DNA from: Gigantopelta aegis
Lineage: Eukaryota > Mollusca > Gastropoda > Neomphalida > Peltospiridae
Reading direction: 5' to 3'
Length of the DNA stretch: 64,000 bases
Assembly (NCBI RefSeq): GCF_016097555.1
Contig: NW_024533047.1
Span: forward strand, 1-64,000
Position numbers and translations under genes: made by a program. Below the pieces are notes generated by a model. That model saw only the letters and a program-made list of their open reading frames with translations. It made no database searches and had not been told where the DNA came from. Shown one piece after another: positions 52,173 through 64,000 of this stretch. Numbering within the stretch: the stretch's first letter is position 1; each line of letters starts with the position of its first letter.

Positions 52173-55100
52173 TTATGGGCTTTTGTTTATCGGTGCTTCT
52201 AAATAGAGATGGACAAATTGACTACAGACTTTAGCTAATCGTTCTAACTCAACAGGATCAGCAGACCTCCCCCCATCACTAAAGATAAAGAAACATTTAA
52301 TGCTGACAAACTCTCAGTCAGTTTGCTAAGAGACAGTGGTTCCTTTGTTGAGACTGGGCAGCAGAGATAACTCAGTAGACATTGTGAATCTGTTGGCTTC
52401 TTTCTGATGAAGAGAAGCAGGCTTTAATTATCCAACTCATCCTCTGAAATGTGATTTTTAGTTTCTTTGATAGTCTTTGAAGTAGTAGGAGTGGTTTTCT
52501 ATACAAGTATTTTTATTAACAGGAGTATCATCTGAGGCAGTAATTGGTGTATTCTTTATCTTAGTTTGATAATAATACGGGCGAAGGTTTCTGTTGGTAC
52601 CATTATTATCACTACTGTCAGCAATAAAATCGTTTGAATTGACAAGATTGGCAGCAACATAGTGGTTAGCAGTCTGTTTACCTAAGTCGCTATTATTAGT
52701 AGCATCACTTTGACAAATTTCCATGGCAACAGTATCTGTTACTACAGCAACAGTATTTGTTACAGTCGTCTCTATATCAGGACTACTAGTCGTTAGGTCA
52801 GCGTACTTATAGTAACATTATCAGCTCTGTTATCAGAATTATTGACAAGATGTTTCACACACAGTAAGGCATTCTTGTCTAGTTTACGTGGTGAAGGATC
52901 CACTACCTCTTTAGACAAAGTATCATGTACCGGCGACACTCGTGGTTGTTTCACGAGCCTCTGAGAACAGATCCTGTGATTTCTAACATCATTGACTGAT
53001 GTAGATACAATAGTATTATGTTCCATAGTAGACTTTGATATGATCTTATCAGACGTGGAGTGGTAAGGTCGAGAGTAACAGTGGTCATGAAACACATGCT
53101 TGAAAGATGGATAAAGTAAGAGGTCATTTGTTTCATGAGAGGATTGATCTTCTATTGACTCGTTTATTGAATATTGATTGAGACTTACTAATAATAACAT
53201 GTCTTTGTCTGTCACATCATCGTCTGTTGAATGTGATGACCCACTAGATATGTCATCAGTGGTTGTCTTCATGTTCACAGCTCCTTCAATCAAAACTTCT
53301 CTCTTCAAAAAAAGCACATTAACTAAATTGTCCTTTGTTTTTACAGATGTCCATATCTACTGCATTTTGACATTCTTTCTCAGAATTATCATTAAATGCT
53401 GTCTGAAAAGGTTGAGTTTTGATGATTCATTCACTTGAACATGTTTTGAAACATGTCCCCCTTTCTTTGAAAGAAGACATCATTTCATCTCTATCATTTA
53501 GTGGCATGTTGGCTGTCTGGAGTGGAAAAGTTAACCAAAGGTTCTTCTGACGATGGTGAAATGTTATTTCCTCTGTTGCACTTCCTCAACATCATTGTCT
53601 ATGATGATGAAAGTCTCAGGCGCTTTTGAGTCGGTCCAACAATATCATCTTTAACAGGTTTTCTCTTTTGTCCTTGATTCTTTAAAAATAAGGCCATTAT
53701 CTTTGTAACAATAATACATCATAACTTTACTAATTGATTTTCAAAGTTTCTCAGAGCCAGTCGTAAAACAGGGACTTTAGGAGACCTAATCGGCAGAGTA
53801 TTTACCTGTACAAGGATAATAGAACATGGGGTACAGGGCTCTACAGTTATATACCTCATGCTCTGAGAGAGAAGAAAGGTTACCAATGGTCATAATGTTC
53901 CTTGCATGAATAACATTGTACAATCCGTGGGTGCTACAGAAAATCAAAGAGAGAAAGTATTACGCATTTACTTGGTTCAACTTACTATCGTCCTGATGGG
54001 GACAGAGCTGGTAGGATTTGTTCAACTAGTGAGTCACAATTTGTAAGAGAAGGAAAAACAGCAGAGTGTTCTGTCAGTGGAGGAGTGGATGGGATGTCTG
54101 AGACCTATACAAAAAAAGAAAAAAAAAAACGCATTATTCCCATAAAACCACAAGGATTGATTGATACACACAAACTCATTAAGTTCATTTCCTACTTTAA
54201 CTGTAGAAGGAGTGTTAGTTGTACTACTAGTAATAGCAGATACCACTCCAACTGGGAGTAGCAGATAATTGTAAAGTTCTTCGAGAGGAGAATGGAGACT
54301 TTCTTCTGAATGAGCTAGCAAAGTAAAAAGACTTACAATTTATTGTTAAATAACATTTTAATGTAAACACCTTAACAATTACATTTATAGGCAATTTAAG
54401 ATAACAATAGTCATTCATTGCCCATTCAATCATGTAATATTTTATTTGTTAATCTAAACCTGATTTAGACCCTTCATCCTCTGAAACTTTCTTAGGAGGA
54501 GGTTCTTGTTTGCCCATGACAACAGGTTCAGCAAACTGAACTCGCCGACCCTAAATATCAGACCTCAAACTTGTCACTACAAATATATACTAATCATCAC
54601 TACCTTAGCAAGAGACAAAGGTGTGTCAAATGACTGGTATGTTTCAAGATACCAATTGGTGTACCATATCGTGGAGAGTCATTTCCAATGCCTTCCTCTT
54701 GTTGTGTGGGAGTGCTGGGTATGACAGCTGGTAGATGAGTACCGGAAGGGGCAGGAAGTCTAATGGAAGAGGGTTTTTACCTGATAAATTGACTACATAA
54801 GCAGCTAAACTGGATAGTTTGGGAACTACATAATTTTTGGATGAGAAAGTAACACTAGAGACATCTTCGATATCCATAGGATCTCCAATATCCTGTGAAG
54901 TATTGTCAATTTTCTCTTTCAAGGAGCTAAATGATGATTCTCTGTTATACTTGCTGCTTTTTGTTGTCCATTGTACTAATATCTGGTTATATTACTAGCT
55001 GGCTTTATATGGCAGCTATCATCTAATGATTTAGAGTCAGTTTCCATTGGAGTCTGTTGGACAATATCAGCAGTTTGAAGTCATATCTAGCTATTTTTAG

Positions 55101-57211
55101 TCATTTTTGTTGTAGTTGTATCAACAGTAGAATATTGAACTGTAGATGGACTGGTAGCAGCTACAGTGTCTAAAGTAGTTGTTAAGGCAACATTGGTATT
55201 ATCAGTATCAAATGATGCATCGGAGACTTCAGCTGCCAATGAAGTTGATTGAACTAATAATTCTAATTTCTGGACATTTTCCAATCTCTCAGCAACTGAA
55301 CCACTAGATACACTACCTTGTATATCAGAGCACTTGCTTCTTTTCACAGGAGCTTCTCCTTTCTTTCGAGAATGTTTCTTCTGGGTGGGAGTTTTTGTTA
55401 TCGACTTCTTGGAAGTTGACCTAGTCGAAGGCAAAGATGATGGCACTGTTTGATTTAAAGTCACAGCTGTACTGAGAGTAACTGGAGTAGTTGTTAAAGT
55501 TGTTCTAGCTACAGTATTGATACTTGATGTTTTCAAACTTGAAGTAGTGGTCATCTGCTAGTTATTTCTTGAGAATTAAGCTCCAATTGCAACAATGAGT
55601 GTTTTGAAGCATCGGGTTGACGATATATTGAATAATTCTGCTACTTTGGGAGATGGGTAAAGAAGCTACTAATTGTTTTGTAAGAGGTGGAGACGACATA
55701 GTCAGAATCACAGAACCCATGTTAAGATCAGTTGTGCCAGATCTGGTCCCAGTTATTGATGAAATAGGAGTCTCAGCAGCTGTAGGAGATACAGCTAGGG
55801 AGTCAGTGATACCCAAAGACAGATTGGGACTTCCAGCAGCTGTACTAGAAACAGCAACGGACCTAGTAGTATCTGATGACAGAGTAGGACTTCCAGCTGC
55901 TGCAGGAGAAACAGTTAGAAGAGTTAATAACAGGAGTGTCAAGAGATGACAAAATAAATACTTACATACACTAGACAATCAAACATAGCATTACTGTGGA
56001 TTTTTTGGGAACAGATTTTCGACGCCCCCCTCGACCACGCCCACCTCCCCGTCCTCGACCGCCCCGTGTAGATGGTGTTGTTGGTGTGAATTTTCAACTT
56101 TTTGACTTGGTGAAGAAGTCTTTGACTTTGGCCGACCTCTTTTTCGCTTCAGTGGAACAGATAAATCTTTGGAAGGAGTATCAATTGGAGACTTGGCAAA
56201 GAAAGGCTGTGATGATGTAAGGGCTATGCTATCAGAAGTGACAATTGGTATTAAGGATGTCTTTGGCGTGGTCAATGAAGGTGTAGTTATAGTGTTAGCT
56301 ATACTGAGGTTAGAAGGAGGAAGGGTATCTTCATCAATGATAATGACATCACTTTGTGATGGTGTATTGTCTTGACCTGTACTCTCAGGAGGGTCTCTGG
56401 CACTTGAGATGGTTCTGATAACCAATTGTTATGTGTAATAAGAGAAGGCTTGACTGTTTCAACTGAAGTTGTTGTAAATCTGTGTAATAGTATAGTTGAT
56501 GATGAAATATCAGATGATGTAAGATCAATGATCTATTAACAGAGAATACATAACAGTTACTGTAGTATAATGTAACTAACTTGTTTGTCTGATAAGATGT
56601 TGGATACAGGAGCACCACTAGATGGGAGAGAGAAAGAGAGGTCATCAATACTACACACACATTACCTCTGAGAGTCTTCATTAACAAAAAGGTTGAGTAT
56701 TTAAAGCTGGTTCAATGGTGTTATAAAGAGAAGGAATATCACTTCTCTCTCTCATCTTCTCTTTCTGGTGCTCTGTTAGGAGTTTGCGTTTCTTTTCTTG
56801 AGGTGGTATAGCAACAAAATCCTGTAAACAAAATACACACAACACCTCATATCTGTAAATATAACTAATACACAATCTATCCGTCCATCATTTTATTCAA
56901 CAGTCCATTTGTCTATCCATTCATCCCATTACTTGTGAATTTTCATCTTCTATTGTCATTGTAAGTGATTTAGATGGTGTGTTGACGACTTTTTTCTCCT
57001 TTGGAGTAGGAGATTTGACAATGTTTACCATTAGACAAATGATGAGGAACAATAATCATTGGTTCACTCTCTCTTCAGTAAACTGCTTCAATAGTCTGTT
57101 CAGGTGATAGGGGGTGTGGCTCAGACAAAGAGAGCGCTTCAAAACCAGGCAGAGACAAGTTATTAAAAGATTTATAAAATTTACTAAATTCAGTCAAAGC
57201 AGCTCTGATTT

Positions 57212-57252
<41 letters not shown>

Positions 57253-58667
57253 GGTAGTAAAAATAAATATTTCCAATTCAGTCAACTAACCTTAAACTAT
57301 CAGGATAAGTAAGAGAGGATGTTGCATTTCCAAATGTACAAGACCAAAATTCAACAGTCTCATTAATTATAGGTTGGACTTTACACAGAAAAGCCACTTC
57401 CTGCAAAACAATAAAATACTACATAATGTCAGTTGTAATTGTCATCAACATTGTATACAAAATTACACTTCTTTTAACGTACCAATAATGGAGAGAAAAT
57501 CGAAGAAGCTTATTTGTATAGGCACTATTATATCGACTCTGAAAACACAGACATATGATTTTCCACAGGCTAACCACCCATCATGTAGTTGAAGCGCAAT
57601 ATTGGCACCTCCAGTCCTTTTTGGGACAACACTGGAACTTTTAAAGGAACTATGTGTGGAGAATATAATCTTGAATAGTCTCGCCAACGGCAGTGAGAGC
57701 AGCTGTGTCACATTAAAGAGACCTTCATCAACTGCTAATGTATTGTAGAGTTTTTTGAGAAGCCTCAAGAAAACAGCATGGTGAACCAAGTTTGGTTATG
57801 TCAATCTTAAATTTCTTGCAATGCTAAAGTAGGAAACAAAAAAAAGGTAAGCAGAAAAATAGATATGCATAGAACTACTAAACATACAGTGAAACCTACA
57901 TGTAAACTCATAACGAAAATAATATCATATAAAGATGGCATATTATCTATCCATCAATATATCCATCCTTTTAGTACCTTATCAAACAAAGAGAGGAATT
58001 CGGAAATGGACTTCTCTAACAATGCAGCAATCGTGAATGAACATGATAACATAGTCTTCATCATGGATTGTGCTCGAGATGATTGTCCAGTGTTACTCAA
58101 ACCATCTAAGATTATTGAGGCAACACTACTAATAGCAGTTAAATAACCATCAATCTACAAAGAAAAGTGAAATTAGTTAATGCAAAATCCAGTTTTAAGG
58201 TGAGTGAAATTTGAAAACACACAATATTTGATTGCTTAAAAAAGAGCGAGTAAGCAAAATTTTAGAATAATTATTGTGTACTTACAGTGTAAATATCAGA
58301 GGAAGAAAGACTATCAGTTTTGGTCTAGTAATGATGAATGTAATGACAAGATACTAGTACAATGAGATTACTAACTTCTATGACAGGCAAGGAGAGTAAG
58401 TCCTCTGATATCATTCTACCTGATTTGTTAGGATCTATAAGACAAAAGATACAGTACATCTAATACTGGCAACAAAAATAAGAATTAATTTCTTTATTTT
58501 TGACCATAATAGAAGAAAATTTTGAAGAGCATTTGGTAAACTTAGGTAACTACCATAACATTATCAGCTAACACTAACCTTTAACTAATAATCCAATATG
58601 AATCCTTGTCACATAATAAAGTTTTTCTTCCATGTATTAAGAATAGTAGATACTTTAGAACTACCCT

Positions 58668-58727
<60 letters not shown>

Positions 58728-59166
58728 AGAGAGAGAGAGAATAATATCAGACATACAGTAACATACTTTGGCCAGGCCATATTGAAAAGGTAACTTGAGA
58801 GCAAGTCTGACTACAGAAAAATCAAATTCTTGAATGGTACCTGAGTTTTACTTGAGCAGTCTAAATCATAAAACAATTAACAATACAATATTAATAGTAT
58901 TAATAGTTGAACAGATAAATACTTACACCCTTTACAAATTCAGTCAATTGTTCTCCAATCTTGCACCACAATTGTCCCAAAATACCACGATTATCTTCTT
59001 TTTGTTTCTCAAAATGATTGATTACCAACAACATTAGCTGATGATAATGATTAAGTTGTTGTATTGCTAAAAAATGGAGTCCATTTGTTGGTTAGCATTT
59101 GTTGCTATTTGAAACATGTGTCCACAAAATGTTAACAATTTCCTGGGGAAAAAGATAAAGTACACA

Positions 59167-59252
<86 letters not shown>

Positions 59253-61552
59253 TTCTGTTCTAGCCGTTGCTCTTCCATAAAATCATTGTCATTGATATGA
59301 AAAAGAAGAGAGAGGGCTCTATCTAAGAATACTTTCCATATAAATTGTTCAGACGCAATCAATGGAAGAGAGAGACAGGCAGAAGTTAATGATGATATTG
59401 GAAGGTCACTAAGGCCACAAAAAAGAACCTAAATAACGACAAAGAAAAATGTGTAACACATTATAAACACACCACTCAATACACACCAACACTCTGCAGT
59501 ACTATAAGTATATTACTTACCATTACTTTGATATCTGCCATACTAAGGACATTTGATAAGTTATGCAGTATGGAACTAAGAAGAGGTGAACTAAGTGAAG
59601 TCATATCACTCTTCAGAGAAGTTATAGCTATGTGCAATATGTGGTATGAAGTTATCTCTAAGGTTGTACGTGAGAAGAGACATTGATGTGTGAACAACCC
59701 CTCCAAAAAAACAAGAAGTATCTGTACCACATCAAAAGTAACCACACCCCCTTCAGATATGTCCACATCGTCTAATTTTAAAAAATGCAAAATCATTTAC
59801 ACATTCATCCATTTATCCCATTAGTTCATCCATCCATCCATTTAAATACCTTTTACTATTAAAGCTTCCTTAATATCATCATGGTCTTTGTTACCTAGCA
59901 ACAACAATATTGACAAACATCCAGTGGATACCATAGCAACAGAAGGAGTAAATGGATAATAATTAAAGGAGGTCCCTCCCAATTTGTGACGGCTAGTGGA
60001 GAAATGGTTAAATATTTGCTCTGGTGTTGCATCATCTGGTAACGATGGAATTAACGAGAGACACTTTGGATCAAGTCCAAGACAAAAGAGCAAGAATGGA
60101 GCTACAACCTTAAAAGAAAGAATAGAGGAGAAAACAATAGATGAAAAAGTTGGTTTGTCTTACTTCATGAAATGCTTTGTCTCTATTGGATGCAGTTGTA
60201 TGAGGAAGGAGAGACTTGATCAAGTGCCACCATGTCACCATGCGTGCCTCATCGACTTCTATCATGCGTTGTTTCACAGCACAACTCTAAACAATGAAAG
60301 AGCATTCTTTAAAAAATTCATAGTTCTGATTATTTCATGCATTAAAAGTTTATACCATATACAATACACGTACTCAATAATAAAGTAGATATCAGTAAAA
60401 GTCAAAGAAGTTATTATAACTTACCACTAATGGCATAAGTAATAATTTAACTCTTTTTGGATTAGTAAAAACACCTATAATAATTAACAATAATAAACAA
60501 ATAAGAACAATAAACAAACAATCAATTAATTTATGACACACACACAAACACAAAGGAACACGCCCACGAAATAACTTGAGTAAATAAATTCATCACATAG
60601 AATATTTTTGACTTAAGATAAAGATTGTACATATAATACAATAAATACATGTAATACATAATCCCACATATAATACAATAAATACATATAATACAATAAA
60701 TACATATAATACAATAATCCCACATATAATACATAAATACATATAATACAATAAATACATATAATACAATAATCCACATATAATACAAAAAAATACATAT
60801 AATACAATAATACATATAATACAATAATCCACATATAATACAATAAATACATATAATACAATAATCCCACATATAATACAATAAATACATATAATACAAT
60901 AAATACATATAATACAATAAATACATATAATACAATAATCCCACATATAATACAATAAATAATATAATACAATAAATACATATAATACAATAAATACATA
61001 TAATACAATAACACATATAATACAATAAATACATATAATACAATAAAACAATATAATACAATAAATACATATAATACAATAATCCCACATGTAATATAAA
61101 CCTTTATAACGTCACAGATAAAGCAATAATACCAGCTGCTAATTTGTGATGTCATAATAACATACAGGATCTACAGAAAAATTATCAATTAATGTTATCC
61201 ATGAGTTATAAGCTTCTATTTGTACTATCATAGAACGGTGTTTGAAACCCTACAGACCGAGAGAAAGAAAGAGAGAGAGTGTGTACATGCATTAAAATAC
61301 TACTTTAATTTACATTTTCAGCAACTTTAAGCATATCATTTAAAAATGATCCAGATTTGTGAAGGGCCTAAAAAATAAAAATAATATGAAAGAATAAAAA
61401 ACAATGACCACTACCTTGCCAAGAATTTTGACAAAATGGCGCCATATTTGAATTAAAATAGAAGGATCAAGCCCCTTTAAAGCCAGTAATGACTGCATAT
61501 GAGAAATTAAGTTCTGCACACACACACACACACACACACACCACACACACAC

Positions 61553-61588
<36 letters not shown>

Positions 61589-61590
61589 AC

Positions 61591-61623
<33 letters not shown>

Positions 61624-63557
61624 TTCTGATCTTTAGTTTTCTGAGTTTAAGAATATTTAATAAATGTTTTCATAATGTGAATTATATTATAAGCACATTA
61701 TTATTATTTTTCAACATTGTAATTCATAATAGTTTTTTCACATACATTTTTTAATTCTTTATGAAGCCATACAGTAACTTCGTGATTCATTTTTAGCGAC
61801 TCTTCAATGTCAGACACAAAAATTCAAGGCTTTCTTTTGCACCTGTAAAAAATGACAACCTTCCATTAAAACAATAGAAACAACCATATTATATTAATAG
61901 GATCTGGAATGGTCACCTGCTCTGCCAGTATTTACAGAGCTGGACTATTCTCTATTATTTGTAGTTGATATATCATACTTTGATATGTTTTTGAGAGTAG
62001 TATAGAAATAAGCGCTCCATACCAAATGTCAGCTTGCCTCCATAAATGCATCCTTGCATTGAACATTAAATCTGAGAGAGAGAGAGAGAGAGGAGTTATG
62101 ACTACATATATTCCACTCTTACTTTTGCAGTACACTCAGTGCCTCCGAGACCACACCTGAAGCTTCAATTAGTTGTGACAACATCAATTGTCTTATAGCT
62201 GTAACAACCTTACACACCTAATGAGAAACACAACAGTAAAGAACAACAATAAAGACACACATACAACATTTATCTATCGTGTTACCTTTCACAAAAATGA
62301 GGACACTTATATTTAAATTGTTGTAATTACTAATTTTAATAAATTTGAGCATATTATTAACCCCTCTTAAACTATGACAGTCATACTACACACAATACAT
62401 AATTATATACTAAAACTATACTAAAACTATACTAAAATTATGTAAAACAACAATAAAAACTAAATAGTTGGCATATGTACATGTAGTAGTAAGTAACAGT
62501 CTAAAATTAACAAGTTACTTAGGCTTCATATTATCACATAAGAATACTTTGGGATACTGAAATCTGATTGGTCAGTTGAAATTGTCACCTTCTCTAGACC
62601 CTTTACGTGTTAATCAGCAGAGAAGGGTCTATCTTAGCAGAACTAAACACATACCATTCATTACATGCATAAATTACATTTAACATCTTACATAAGTGGA
62701 TATTAATTGTCCTTCAAAGTTATGACTAGCGATACACCAAAGAGCTCTTGTGCATAACATTTTAGTAGTATTCTCTCTTTCTATAACGTCTAATGTTACT
62801 AAATAAAGAGATAATATCTATTGTTAGTATGTTATCAAAGAGTTATAAAATAGATTGCTAGATGAATGCATGGACAAACAGATAAAAATACATTAAAATA
62901 AATTGAACATTAAATGCGTCCAAACCCACAACATACCGGTAATTATTTTTTGAAACCACGCCTTCATCCAAACACCTGACATAAAACAAGAAGATTTTGA
63001 CAATAAACTACTGTCTTTTCTTACTTAGCTAGATGCTCATTAAATAGAATATATCCCAACGCCTGAAGAGCACAAGAAGATAACTGTGGCTGATTGCACA
63101 CATCATCTATAATAACATCAAGGAGAGATTTACGATGACTAAATACTTCTTCTGGTACAGGAGCACTAGAACTGACAGCTTTTAAACGACTAAAACAGAA
63201 CATTTAATATTATAGTGTCATATAAATGTTAACTATATAGGAAATGGAAAATTTTAGTGATGTCTTTCAAAGTATCGAAAAGTTTATGCATAAAGAAAAA
63301 TTTATATTAACCATCAACTTAACATGGCTAATAGTGCCAGTATTCACACATTAATCTATTATTAAGCTCTCTGATTGATTTATAGACCAGTACATATTCA
63401 AGAACCTACTCTCTTCAAGACAAGAGAGAGACAGAGAAAGAATGAGAGAGAAGTATACTCACCTAGACAACGTGGTATACGCATCCATTTTCCCATCCTT
63501 AGAACTTTCTTTAGCAGTACAGTATTAACTGCAAACTCTAATGGACTCTTTGTCCAT
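52173..63557 (-). CDS. RIF1: RIF1, replication timing and DNA-break regulator
   Basis: Large HEAT-repeat protein. RIF1 brings PP1 to chromatin to oppose CDC7-DBF4 at late origins and acts in break repair. The first exon (ATG 63555-63557) ends DGKMDAYTTLSR, matching the human GGQTDAYLTLTSR. Then SLLDVIIDDVCNQPQLSSCA and LQALGYILFNEHLAK (63021-63150; human SAALQALGFCLYN), and CTRALWCIA (human VRTRALWVIS). HEAT exons follow down to about 57000, including MVTWWHLIKSLLP and VEFWSCTFGNATSSLTYPDS (human AQFWNATF...YPEEL). DFVAIPPQEKKRKLLTEHQK and RSDIPSLYNTIEPALN (56690-56840) match the human DFVFIPPEG, LTDHQK, CDIPAMYNNLD. The rest is a Ser/Thr-rich disordered tail with KRKRGRPKSK (AT-hook-like, about 56130) and an RGG-type run in the shifted frame at 56010-56070. 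The C-terminal exon ends EAPINKSP-stop. Dozens of exons, many frame slips. Confidence 0.87.
57211..57252. repeat. GT/GA microsatellite
   Basis: (TG)n followed by (AG)n in a RIF1 intron. Confidence 0.9.
58670..58740. repeat. GA microsatellite
   Basis: (GA)n of about 70 bases with two GG/GATG interruptions, in a RIF1 intron; on the coding strand it is a pyrimidine tract. Confidence 0.9.
59168..59250. repeat. CT/CA microsatellite
   Basis: (CT)n then (CA)n in a RIF1 intron. CT/CA compound repeats recur in this gene. Confidence 0.9.
60625..61092. repeat. Minisatellite, 18 bp units, about 25 copies
   Basis: Units ATACAATAAATACATATA with a recurring variant carrying ATCCCACATATA. It lies in a RIF1 intron. 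Because the unit is a multiple of three, all three minus-strand frames stay open (Tyr/Leu/Ile/Cys-rich), which gives false long readings of 165-185 codons. Confidence 0.9.
61513..61622. repeat. CA/GA microsatellite
   Basis: (CA)n of about 75 bases then (GA)n, in a RIF1 intron. Confidence 0.9.
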
Positions 63558-63684
63558 AATGGATCAATGATAGAAGCGTTTTAGAGAAAAAAAAACAACA
63601 GGCGATTGTTCACTCGAACCTTCTTCCTTTACACATTGGCGGGGAAGTTGCCGCCAAAAAGCACAACCCCCTTGATTAAAAAAA
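63558..63684. promoter_or_regulatory. Bidirectional promoter RIF1/GSS with paired E2F-like sites
   Basis: 127 bp separate the divergent start codons. TTGGCGGGGA (63636-63645) is one base from the E2F consensus TTGGCGGGAA. Six bases on, GCCGCCAAAAA (63650-63660) is TTTTTGGCGGC on the other strand. The two cores face each other. E2F control would suit RIF1, an S-phase gene. No TATA box. Confidence 0.5.
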
Positions 63685-63977
63685 ATGCCAGCCCCCCTAA
63701 AAAGTGCTCTACTTCAAATGCAAGAAACTACTTTACTGCCTCCCACAAAACCGTGGTGGAAAATCCAGCCCAATGTTGCTGCAGCAAGAGACTATGCTTA
63801 CACAGCAGGACTTCTCCAATGGAACAAGGATCATTGTGGCAATATGCCAGTAACAGTGAAACCATCTTTATATCCTAGAGATTTATTTGAACTAATTTCT
63901 ACTGCACAGACTGTTTTCAATTCTGTTCTGGATGCTCTCTGTCAAGACTATGATCTTGTGTATCAGTCATTAGAAAG
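63685..63977 (+). CDS. GSS: Glutathione synthetase, first exon (partial)
   Basis: ATP-grasp enzyme joining gamma-glutamylcysteine and glycine. The exon starts at 63685 (MPAPLKSALLQMQETTLLPP), then AAARDYAYTAGLLQWNK, VTVKPSLYPRDLFELISTAQ and FNSVLDALCQDYDLVYQSLE. This aligns with the human start ([55 protein letters not shown]). It ends at an AG|GTAACT donor at 63977/63978. ATP-grasp residues lie outside the window. The reading is clean with no slip. Confidence 0.85.
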
Positions 63978-64000
63978 GTAACTCAGTTAGCAGCTAACTG

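Noticed and set aside
52880-52960. RVSP segment in the RIF1 tail as a PP1-docking RVxF motif
   Set aside because: The key aromatic residue is Pro, and no SILK motif was seen nearby; frame slips prevent a firm reading.
55653-56375. Plus-strand readings opposite RIF1
   Set aside because: The RIF1 tail on the minus strand has matching splice context and composition; the plus readings have no family signature.
60531-61155. Three overlapping minus-strand readings of 165-185 codons rich in Tyr, Ile, Leu and Cys
   Set aside because: They arise from an 18 bp tandem repeat whose length is a multiple of three, inside a RIF1 intron.
62596-62632. Inverted TAGACCCTT / AAGGGTCTA pair
   Set aside because: Only 9 bp with a long loop; weak, and expected by chance in a window of this size.

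Overview
The window is animal nuclear DNA: AT-rich, gene-dense, with mostly short (about 45-70 bp) GT-AG introns and genes packed head to head. It carries single-copy animal genes (PTER, PSMC5, TRA2, ATP5F1B, DBF4, NEK10, PPM1G, KAT14, a SENP-type protease, INSIG, RIF1, GSS) beside lineage-type genes (a beta-helix/multi-TM receptor-like gene, a DM9-aerolysin natterin-like gene, a bacterial-looking GNAT). This suggests a sponge, probably a demosponge. That is inference from gene content and compactness, not a database match.

Layout, left to right. 0-6 kb: the 5' part of PTER (minus, cut by the window edge), an unrecognised coding stretch, a repeat-rich block (2.3-4.15 kb) and a CAP-Gly gene (minus). 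6.5-15.5 kb: PDIA5 (plus), PSMC5 (minus), TRA2 (plus), and ATP5F1B (minus) with a small TA-flanked MITE in an intron. 15.5-23.3 kb: DBF4 (plus), a small unknown gene, NEK10 (minus), a tiny unknown gene and a divergent PDI-family gene (plus). 23.5-34.5 kb: a GH38 alpha-mannosidase and a natterin-like gene (minus), then PPM1G (plus), whose intron carries a 21-copy minisatellite. 35-46.5 kb: a TATA-driven small secreted protein, the beta-helix/multi-TM gene, a GNAT acetyltransferase, KAT14 (minus) and a SENP-type SUMO protease (plus). 46.6-52 kb: INSIG (plus), then a poorly resolved 3.8 kb stretch with exon-like pieces of a membrane protein and of a basic CxxC protein (minus). 52-64 kb: a large RIF1 gene (minus) sharing a 127 bp promoter with the first exon of GSS (plus).

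How genes relate: at least six divergent pairs share short intergenic promoters (PSMC5/TRA2, ATP5F1B/DBF4, NEK10/small gene, natterin-like/PPM1G, KAT14/SENP, RIF1/GSS). DBF4 (activator of the replication-firing kinase CDC7) and RIF1 (which recruits PP1 against that kinase) lie in the same 64 kb. PDIA5, the divergent PDI and alpha-mannosidase are secretory-pathway genes.

Caveat: nearly every conserved gene has single-base reading-frame slips, often in homopolymers, while its splice sites and protein signatures on both sides stay intact. This looks like unpolished sequence error rather than pseudogenes. Gene ends below are chosen by homology remembered from known families; intron borders are approximate unless given exactly.
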